From a candidate division FCPU426 bacterium (GTDB taxonomy: Bacteria; Oederibacteriota; JAAXVQ01; JAUVAV01): a DNA stretch of 6,243 nucleotides. The stretch's first letter is position 1; each line of letters opens with the position of its first letter. Shown in pieces: positions 1-5,345 of the stretch. The notes beneath the pieces were generated by a model, which made no database searches, was not told where the DNA came from, and saw nothing but the letters and a program-made list of their open reading frames with translations. The stretch lies in NCBI GenBank assembly GCA_030619365.1, contig JAUXBQ010000157.1, positions 1 to 6,243 on the forward strand. The letters are read 5' to 3'. The position numbers and the translations under genes are program-made.

Positions 1-1
1 C

Positions 2-487
2 AATGCCATTTATTACATCGACAAATTCGGGCATGTGATTCCGCTCAAGCACGGCAACGCCAGCGAGGTGGGATACGTCAAACATATCGCCTTTAAGATC
101 CCCAGCGATGTCAATTATCTGAATCATGTCCGCAATTTCATCGTGGGCATCACCAGTGAAGAGAATATTGAAGAGGAAAAAATTTCCCAAATCGAGATGT
201 CGCTGGACGAGGCCCTGGCCAACATCGTCGAACATGCTTATTCCTTTGATCCCTACCAGGAAATTCAAGTTGAAGCTTGGCTATATTCTGATAAACTGGA
301 GATTGTTTTGCGCGATCATGGCCGCTCCTTTGATAGCGCCAACACCCCTGTGCCCGACCTAAAAAAGCACATCGAAGAGCGCAAAGTCGGGGGCCTGGGA
401 CGCTATCTCATTATCCGGTTCATGGATGAAGTGGCATACCACAGCGACGCCCATACCAATGAACTGAAGATGATCAAGCGGTTCTAA
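2..487 (+). CDS. RsbW/SpoIIAB-like serine-kinase-type ATP-binding protein (5' end probably cut by the window)
   Basis: This is a small GHKL-fold (HATPase_c_2) protein of the anti-sigma-factor kinase family, which acts in the cytoplasm by binding a sigma factor or phosphorylating a STAS-domain antagonist. Numbered from the GTG at 35, the N-box lies around residues 56-68 (E59, N63, H67 in DEALANIVEHAY), the G1 box is D94-H-G96, and the G2 box is GGLGR at 119-123. The C-terminus NELKMIKRF is typical of the family, so the 3' end is complete. The frame stays open from GTG 35 to the left edge and reads plausibly as protein (YYIDKFGHV), and no Shine-Dalgarno precedes that GTG. I therefore treat the gene as partial; a 150-residue protein starting at GTG 35 is the alternative. 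It sits about 12 nt before a diguanylate cyclase gene. Family assignment is firm; the partner sigma factor or STAS protein is not visible. Confidence 0.85.
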   Translation, partial: NAIYYIDKFGHVIPLKHGNASEVGYVKHIAFKIPSDVNYLNHVRNFIVGITSEENIEEEKISQIEMSLDEALANIVEHAYSFDPYQEIQVEAWLYSDKLEIVLRDHGRSFDSANTPVPDLKKHIEERKVGGLGRYLIIRFMDEVAYHSDAHTNELKMIKRF

Positions 488-493
488 GAGGTG
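488..493 (+). promoter_or_regulatory. Shine-Dalgarno GAGGTG deciding the start of the diguanylate cyclase
   Basis: GAGGTG directly follows the stop codon of the HATPase gene and matches the anti-Shine-Dalgarno core. It lies 6 nt before the TTG at 500. The in-frame GTG at 491 overlaps the motif itself, so it is badly placed to use it. This argues for TTG 500 as the start. Confidence 0.6.
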
Positions 494-499
494 CCGATT

Positions 500-1921
500 T
501 TGTTTCCCTTGAATAATCCCTTTCTGCAGCGGAGTAAGTTCGTGCTGGTCGTCGTGGCCAGCGTGGTGATGGTCGTGGGTTTGGTGGGCATAGCCCTGCT
601 CGGACTGCGCCTGGAGAACCGCTCCCTGGGCACGCTGCTGTTCGCGGTCAGCGCGCTGTTGATCGTGCTCACGATATTAATCAATCACCTCATGTTTTCC
701 CAATTGTTCAAGCCGATCCAGGTGCTGATCCGCGAAACCGAGGAAACGTTGAAGGGAATGCGCAAGGGCGGCATCTCGCTGGTGCGGGACGATGAGATCG
801 GCCGTCTGGCGAATAATTTCAACCAGATCGTGCTGGACGCCCAGATGAAACGGATCGAACTGGAAACCTCCAACCGCGAACTGGCCTCCCACGCGGAAAT
901 CATCGAAAAGACCTACCGTGAATTGGACAAGAAAGTCTATGACCTCTTTACGCTGTTCAATATCGGCAAGGAACTGAATTCCACCTTGTCGGTGGACTCG
1001 ATCATGAAAATTTCCTGCTTCACCTTCATGGGCCAGTTGGGCATCACGACCATGACCATCTGTTTCCTGGAAGGCGCGGACAACGAGCAGCACATGAAAG
1101 CCGTTTACCTGAAAGGCCTGCGCAAAGACCCCCAACGGCCGCCCACGGTCAATACCAGCGAGACGTTTCTGAATTATCTGCGTCAGAAGGAACAAGCCGT
1201 GGTTGTCGCCGAATTGGAGGGGAAAGCGGAGTTCAAGAACGAACTGGACTTTTTTGTGGCCTATAAAGCCGACCTCATCGTGCCCCTGATGGCCAAGGAC
1301 CAGATCATAGGCGTTATGCTGATGGGCAAGAAGCTCTCGGGCGATAAATTCATGCAGGGCGAAAAAGACTTCGTCAATACCCTGGCCTCGCTGTCCGCCC
1401 TGGCCCTCCGGAACGCCCGGCATTATGAGCAGGCGATCACGGACGCCATGACCAAGCTCTTTTTGAAACGGTACTTCCAGATTCGCCTGGACGATGAAAT
1501 CAAGCGCGCCGACCGCTATCATAACCGCGTCACGCTGCTCATGAGCGACATTGATCATTTTAAAAACGTTAACGACACCTACGGGCATACCAAAGGCGAC
1601 GAGGTGCTCATTGCCGTGGCCAACGCGATCAAGGAAAACTTCCGGGACGTGGACGTGTCCGCGCGTTACGGCGGCGAGGAGTTTTCGGTCATCATGCCGG
1701 AAGTGACCAAGGAAGACGCCATGATCCCGGCTGAACGCCTGCGCAAAGCGGTGGAAAGCATCCCCTTTGTTTTGAACGGCGAAAAAGTCAAGGTCACCCT
1801 ATCCATCGGGCTGGCGGAGTACGACACGGACGCGAAAACCTCCCTGCAACTGGTTGAAGCCGCGGATGCCGCCCTGTACCGGTCCAAAGAGAATGGGCGC
1901 AATCAAACCTCCCTGGCCTGA
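500..1921 (+). CDS. Membrane-bound diguanylate cyclase (2 TM - HAMP - GAF - GGDEF)
   Basis: The enzyme should make cyclic di-GMP from two GTP at the inner-membrane face. Residues here are counted from the alternative GTG at 491 (476 aa); subtract 3 for the preferred TTG start at 500. Two hydrophobic segments (about 17-39 and 46-70) are joined by only about 8 residues. A HAMP-like linker follows (about 72-122), then a heptad-rich coiled coil (about 120-148), a GAF domain (about 150-312) and a GGDEF domain (317-474). The A-site is GGEEF at 394-398. The metal ligand D353 in DIDHFK, N361 and D370 are present, and the inhibitory I-site RDVD (385-388) sits exactly five residues before GGEEF, so the cyclase looks active and product-inhibited. 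No EAL domain is present. With almost no periplasmic loop, the signal is probably cytoplasmic and read by the GAF domain; its ligand is unknown. The usual TDxLTGLxNRR entry motif is altered to TDAMTKLFLKR (317-327). Confidence 0.93.
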   Translation: MFPLNNPFLQRSKFVLVVVASVVMVVGLVGIALLGLRLENRSLGTLLFAVSALLIVLTILINHLMFSQLFKPIQVLIRETEETLKGMRKGGISLVRDDEIGRLANNFNQIVLDAQMKRIELETSNRELASHAEIIEKTYRELDKKVYDLFTLFNIGKELNSTLSVDSIMKISCFTFMGQLGITTMTICFLEGADNEQHMKAVYLKGLRKDPQRPPTVNTSETFLNYLRQKEQAVVVAELEGKAEFKNELDFFVAYKADLIVPLMAKDQIIGVMLMGKKLSGDKFMQGEKDFVNTLASLSALALRNARHYEQAITDAMTKLFLKRYFQIRLDDEIKRADRYHNRVTLLMSDIDHFKNVNDTYGHTKGDEVLIAVANAIKENFRDVDVSARYGGEEFSVIMPEVTKEDAMIPAERLRKAVESIPFVLNGEKVKVTLSIGLAEYDTDAKTSLQLVEAADAALYRSKENGRNQTSLA

Positions 1922-1932
1922 GAGCTGACAGG

Positions 1933-2628
1933 ATGAGCGCTCGCCAGGCGACCAAGAAAAAAACAACTCCCGTGCCCTGGGGCAAGTGGCTGGCCGGCTT
2001 GCTCCTGCTCATTCCCGGTTTTTTCGCCACCCTGGTGCTTGCGCGGCACTTGGGTCGTTTTCAGTTCGTCACCCCCGTACAACTGGCTTTTGTCACCGGC
2101 GCCGGTGTGTATCTGGTTATTCACCTGCTGCTGTGGAAACCGGTCTTCATACACGTCATGGGGCACGAGCTGACGCATGCGTTCTGGGCGGTCATGCTGG
2201 GTGGACGGATCAAATCCCTCCTGGTTTCCAAGGAGGGCGGGCAGGTCACGCTCTCCAAGACCAACTTTTTTATCGCCCTGGCGCCTTATTTTTTCCCGCT
2301 CTATACTTTTATCCTGCTGCCCATTTATTTCATTGCCGCGCCCAAATTTCATCCCGTGCTGGCTTTTTTTATCGGGATGTCCCTGGCTTTTCACGTGGCG
2401 CTCACCCTGTTTTCGCTGCGGGACCGGCAAAGTGATATCAAGCAAGTGGGGGCTTTTTTTTCGCTCTCTTTTGTGTATGTGATGAATCTGATCGTCATCG
2501 CCCTGGTGCTGTCCGTCATCTCGCCCGAGGTCATTACGCTGGGGTCGTTTTTTTTCGAGAGCTGGCAGTTGTTCGCGAGTTTTATCCTCTGGGCATATGA
2601 CTGGATGGCGGTCTGGCTGAATACCTGA
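1933..2628 (+). CDS. Polytopic membrane protein with HExxH motif, M50-like zinc metalloprotease
   Basis: This 231-residue protein is strongly hydrophobic, with roughly five or six predicted membrane segments. HELTH at residues 78-82 lies beside a hydrophobic segment, as in intramembrane site-2-type (M50) proteases: H78 and H82 would bind zinc and E79 would be the catalytic base. The GGRIKSLLVSKEGGQVTLSKTN stretch just after it resembles the beta region that follows the active site in M50B proteins. The classical second motif NxxPxxxLDG is not recognisable; APYFFP and later H154 and D168 (in FHVALT and RQSDIK) are candidate replacements. There is no PDZ domain. The ATG at 1933 follows the previous stop by 11 nt with only a weak GAG at 1920-1922 as ribosome site, suggesting reinitiation. 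The stop TGA overlaps an ATG (TGATG at 2626-2630). The substrate is unknown; placement before lnt hints at an envelope role. A non-proteolytic membrane protein is possible. Confidence 0.75.
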   Translation: MSARQATKKKTTPVPWGKWLAGLLLLIPGFFATLVLARHLGRFQFVTPVQLAFVTGAGVYLVIHLLLWKPVFIHVMGHELTHAFWAVMLGGRIKSLLVSKEGGQVTLSKTNFFIALAPYFFPLYTFILLPIYFIAAPKFHPVLAFFIGMSLAFHVALTLFSLRDRQSDIKQVGAFFSLSFVYVMNLIVIALVLSVISPEVITLGSFFFESWQLFASFILWAYDWMAVWLNT

Positions 2629-2696
2629 TGGAGCCGTACTCACCACCGCCGGGGCGGGACGACCGCGGGCCCGGGATGCGGTTGCGAACCCCAAGC

Positions 2697-2702
2697 GAGG
2701 AG
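2697..2702 (+). promoter_or_regulatory. Shine-Dalgarno GAGGAG deciding the lnt start
   Basis: GAGGAG is the best ribosome binding site in the window and lies 9 nt before the in-frame GTG at 2712. The upstream ATG at 2628 has no Shine-Dalgarno and would rely on coupling to the preceding stop codon through the TGATG overlap. Confidence 0.6.
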
Positions 2703-2711
2703 TTATCCCTT

Positions 2712-4328
2712 GTGACGCGTCGAAACCTGATTCTGGCCATAGCCGGGGGACTGCTGGCCGCATTGGCGTTTCCCAATCCCTGGTATATCGGACTGACCTG
2801 GGGCGGGGGATTCCTGGGCTGGGTTTGCCTGATCCCCTTGTTTGCCATAAGGGAATCCCGTGGCGGAAAACATTCCGCGGCTTGGGGGTTTCTCTTTGGA
2901 TTTGTTTTTTTCGGACTCTCCATCATATGGATGGCCGGGATGCGCTCCATGCACCCCCTGGGCCCCATGGCCTGGGCGCTCCTGACCGCCTACCTTGCGT
3001 TATTTCCGGCATTGTTTCTCGTGGGCTACCATTTTTTGCTGAGCCGGGGTCTGGCGCCCTGGAGCGCGGCCGCCGCGCTTTGGGTGGGCCTGGAATTTCT
3101 CCGGAACCATTTCCTGTCAGGGTTTCCCTGGGTGTCGCTGGGATATGCCCATTATCAAAATCCGCTCATGTTGGCCTTGGCGCCGGTAACCGGCGTGTGG
3201 GGCGTCTCCCTGCTCGCGGTCCTGGTCAATTATGGATTGTACTCCCTGCTGAAACGGATTTGGCCGGCGGCCGGTGGTCAGGAAATTTGCTGCCCGGCCG
3301 CGCCTGAGCCGGCCGGAACACGCCGTCTGCGCTGGTTGTTATCCGGCCTGCTGGGCGCGTTCATTCTGGGCGGCATGGGGTATGCGCAATACCAGCTTCG
3401 CGTGCACCCGGGTTCCAGGCCGGTGATCGTGTCCGCTTTGCAGGGCAATATTGACCAGAATCAGGCCTGGGACCTGGCCTATCAGCGATCCACGTTAGAG
3501 ACCTACCGGAACCTGGCCCAGGCCGCCCGGGAGGCGGGAGCCCGTCTGGTGGTTTGGCCGGAAACGGCATTTCCCGGCGTTTTCAATATGGATAAAACCA
3601 TGGCGGATACGGTACGACAATGGTCCTGGGAGGGCAGGCTGGCCCAGGTGGTGGGCAGCGACGAGGTGATTAAGGACGACCGGCTGGGATATCTTTATTA
3701 TAATTCTTTGTTCCTGCTGGACCAGGATGGGAAATCCACGGGCAGCACGTCAAAAAAACATTTGGTGCCGTTCGGGGAGTACGTGCCGTATAAGGATTCC
3801 CTGCTCTTTTTTATTCATAAAATCGTCACCCGGTACGGCGGCGCCGGGTTCACGCCCGCGCCGGAACGAAGGCTCCTGCCCTGGCAAGAGGAAAACCGCC
3901 GCATACCCATCGGGGCCTTGGTGTGTTTTGAGAGTATTTTCCCGAGTTACGCGGCCCGCTTGTCGCGCCGGGGCGCGGAACTGCTGGTGGTCGTGACCAA
4001 TGACACTTGGTTCGGCAATTCAGCCGCGCCCGCGCAACACGCCGGTTTTTCCGCTTTTCGGGCGGCCGAGACCGGTCGTTATCTGGTCCGCGCCGCCAGC
4101 ACGGGCATCTCCGCCGTCTACGACCCGCGCGGCCGCCTGCTGGCCAGCCAGCCGCTCAATACCCAAGGCCACCTGACCGTGCCGGTCCGGCCCCGAAAAA
4201 TATTAACGCCGTTCACCCGGCTGGGGAATTGGATTTGCTGGATTTGTGTTTTTGTGATACTCTTTGATTTTCTTCCTGCGATTTGTATGAAAATTACTCG
4301 TTTTCTCCGCCGCGGCGCGAAGAAGTGA
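2712..4328 (+). CDS. lnt: Apolipoprotein N-acyltransferase
   Basis: Lnt transfers the third acyl chain from phospholipid to the N-terminal cysteine of lipoproteins at the periplasmic face of the inner membrane, the last step after Lgt and LspA. Counted from GTG 2712 (538 aa; E. coli Lnt is 512), hydrophobic segments fill about residues 5-235. The nitrilase domain spans about 255-495, and one final membrane segment follows (about 505-528). The catalytic triad is complete: E284 in WPETAFPG, K348 in SKKHLVPFGEYVPY and C405 in VCFESIFPS. E356 and E407, matching E. coli E343 and E389, are also present, as is the nitrilase tail motif TNDTWFGNS. The frame extends up to ATG 2628, adding 28 proline- and charge-rich residues. 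I prefer 2712 because of its GAGGAG site and because Lnt proteins normally start close to the first membrane segment. Conserved active-site residues predict a functional enzyme. Confidence 0.96.
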   Translation: MTRRNLILAIAGGLLAALAFPNPWYIGLTWGGGFLGWVCLIPLFAIRESRGGKHSAAWGFLFGFVFFGLSIIWMAGMRSMHPLGPMAWALLTAYLALFPALFLVGYHFLLSRGLAPWSAAAALWVGLEFLRNHFLSGFPWVSLGYAHYQNPLMLALAPVTGVWGVSLLAVLVNYGLYSLLKRIWPAAGGQEICCPAAPEPAGTRRLRWLLSGLLGAFILGGMGYAQYQLRVHPGSRPVIVSALQGNIDQNQAWDLAYQRSTLETYRNLAQAAREAGARLVVWPETAFPGVFNMDKTMADTVRQWSWEGRLAQVVGSDEVIKDDRLGYLYYNSLFLLDQDGKSTGSTSKKHLVPFGEYVPYKDSLLFFIHKIVTRYGGAGFTPAPERRLLPWQEENRRIPIGALVCFESIFPSYAARLSRRGAELLVVVTNDTWFGNSAAPAQHAGFSAFRAAETGRYLVRAASTGISAVYDPRGRLLASQPLNTQGHLTVPVRPRKILTPFTRLGNWICWICVFVILFDFLPAICMKITRFLRRGAKK

Positions 4329-4352
4329 AGCGCCCGGGCCAAGATTTTTATT

Positions 4353-4359
4353 GAGGGGG
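4353..4359 (+). promoter_or_regulatory. Shine-Dalgarno (GAGGGGG) for the PfkB-family kinase
   Basis: A purine-rich GAGGGGG stretch lies in the 36-nt gap after lnt and ends 5 nt before the TTG at 4365. It supports that TTG as the start; the protein then begins directly at the first beta strand (DILIVGSVALDD), as expected for the family. Confidence 0.55.
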
Positions 4360-4364
4360 TTGGC

Positions 4365-5294
4365 TTGGATATTCTAATCGTGGGATCTGTCGCGTTGGAT
4401 GACGTAAAAACTCCGGCCGGGCAGGTGAAAAACGCCCTAGGCGGCTCGGCCACCTATGCCTCCCTGGCTGCCAGTTATTTTGCCCGTCCGGGCGTCGTGG
4501 GCGTGGTGGGCCGGGATTTTTCGGAAGACCACGTTGTCCTCTTACAGAAGAACGGTGTGGACTTGGCGGGGTTGGAAAAATCGGAGGGGGAAACCTTTCA
4601 CTGGGCCGGCCGTTACGAGGGTGATATGAGCAGCGCCATTACCGAGGATACGCGGCTCAACGTGTTCGCGGACTTTGATCCGAAAATTCCGGACAGCGGG
4701 GCACGCGCACCGTTTGTTTTTCTGGCCAACATCGATCCAGTGCTGCAGGCCCGGGTTTTAGATAAGATCCGGGATCCCCGCTTCGTGCTTTTGGACACCA
4801 TGAATTTGTGGATCGAAACCAAGCGCGAGGCGCTGCTGGACGTCCTTCGCCGGGTGGACATGGTCGTGGTCAATGACGCGGAGGCCCGCCAGCTGTCCGG
4901 CGAGAGCAACCTCATGCGGGCCGCGCAGTGGATTCGCCGCCAGGGACCCCGGGGCGTGGCCTTGAAAAAAGGGGAACACGGCGCCTTGATATTTTGGGAA
5001 GATACACTCGGTGTGATCCCGGCCTTTCCCCTGGACCAGGTCCAGGATCCCACCGGCGCCGGGGATACCTTCGCCGGGGGGCTGATCGGGTCGCTGGCGC
5101 AGAGCGGCCGGCTGGATGCCGAAAACCTGCGGTCCTCCGCGGCCGTGGGCGCGGTCATGGCCGCGTTCACTGTGGAAGCGTTCTCCGTAGGCCGCCTGGC
5201 CAAGTTGACCTCCGCGGAGATTCAGGAGCGTTACGCGCGGCTCCGGGACTTGATTCAACTAAGGACGTTTGCTTGGAAATTATCCCGCGCTTGA
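4365..5294 (+). CDS. PfkB-family (ribokinase-like) carbohydrate or nucleoside kinase
   Basis: This 309-residue cytoplasmic kinase has the full ribokinase-fold length. It should transfer phosphate from ATP to a hydroxymethyl group of a sugar or nucleoside. The N-terminal strand MDILIVGSVALDD is followed by the substrate-side signature NALGGSATYASLAAS (23-37; GG at 26-27). The C-terminal signature is DPTGAGDTFAGG at 228-239, where D234 is the catalytic base and GAG forms the anion hole. VVNDAEARQLSG (about 168-179) matches the conserved N-x-x-E region. The TP motif after SVALDD and the GGSATY start fit a PfkB subgroup usually annotated only as sugar kinase, so I give no gene symbol. It follows lnt by 36 nt, and its TGA overlaps an ATG (TGATG at 5292-5296) that opens a 21-codon frame. 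Adenosine/ribokinase-like or fructokinase-like substrates are possible; the sequence does not decide. Confidence 0.9.
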   Translation: MDILIVGSVALDDVKTPAGQVKNALGGSATYASLAASYFARPGVVGVVGRDFSEDHVVLLQKNGVDLAGLEKSEGETFHWAGRYEGDMSSAITEDTRLNVFADFDPKIPDSGARAPFVFLANIDPVLQARVLDKIRDPRFVLLDTMNLWIETKREALLDVLRRVDMVVVNDAEARQLSGESNLMRAAQWIRRQGPRGVALKKGEHGALIFWEDTLGVIPAFPLDQVQDPTGAGDTFAGGLIGSLAQSGRLDAENLRSSAAVGAVMAAFTVEAFSVGRLAKLTSAEIQERYARLRDLIQLRTFAWKLSRA

Positions 5295-5312
5295 TGGAAC
5301 GTGCAAACCCCA

Positions 5313-5331
5313 GGCCGAGGGGCGACCGGCC
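5313..5331 (+). promoter_or_regulatory. Possible GC hairpin just upstream of the aminotransferase ribosome site
   Basis: GGCCG (5313-5317) can pair with CGGCC (5327-5331) around a 9-nt loop. The stem ends 2 nt before the AAGGTG ribosome site. No T-run follows, so it is not a terminator; it could affect ribosome access. A five-pair stem in GC-rich DNA may be chance. Confidence 0.25.
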
Positions 5332-5333
5332 AG

Positions 5334-5339
5334 AAGGTG
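5334..5339 (+). promoter_or_regulatory. Shine-Dalgarno AAGGTG for the aminotransferase
   Basis: AAGGTG lies 6 nt before the ATG at 5346. It fixes that start rather than the ATG at 5294, which is out of frame with the aminotransferase. Confidence 0.6.
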
Positions 5340-5345
5340 ATTGCC

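Noticed and set aside
3..38. Short frame from ATG 3 ending at TGA 36-38, which could be an upstream gene overlapping GTG 35 (GTGA)
   Set aside because: Its codons look less coding than the HATPase frame through the same bases, which reads as plausible protein; the window is too short at this edge to settle it fully.
677..1588. Long open frame on the minus strand (303 codons) opposite the diguanylate cyclase gene
   Set aside because: It lies wholly opposite a gene with clear HAMP, GAF and GGDEF domains, its translation has no recognisable domain, and such long antisense frames arise from GC-biased third positions.
2646..2657. Small CCGC/GCGG hairpin in the lnt leader
   Set aside because: Only four base pairs in very GC-rich DNA; expected by chance.
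1903..2763. Minus-strand frame of 286 codons opposite the metalloprotease gene
   Set aside because: The translation is low-complexity, rich in Gln, Lys, Arg and His (antisense of hydrophobic codons), with no domain or ribosome site; the + strand frame has membrane segments and HELTH.
4314..4349. Possible terminator after lnt: GGCGC/GCGCC stem followed by TTTTT
   Set aside because: The stem has only five pairs with an 11-nt loop spanning the stop codon, and the T-run begins about 10 nt after the stem, so it is a poor fit to an intrinsic terminator. The kinase follows at once with its own ribosome site.
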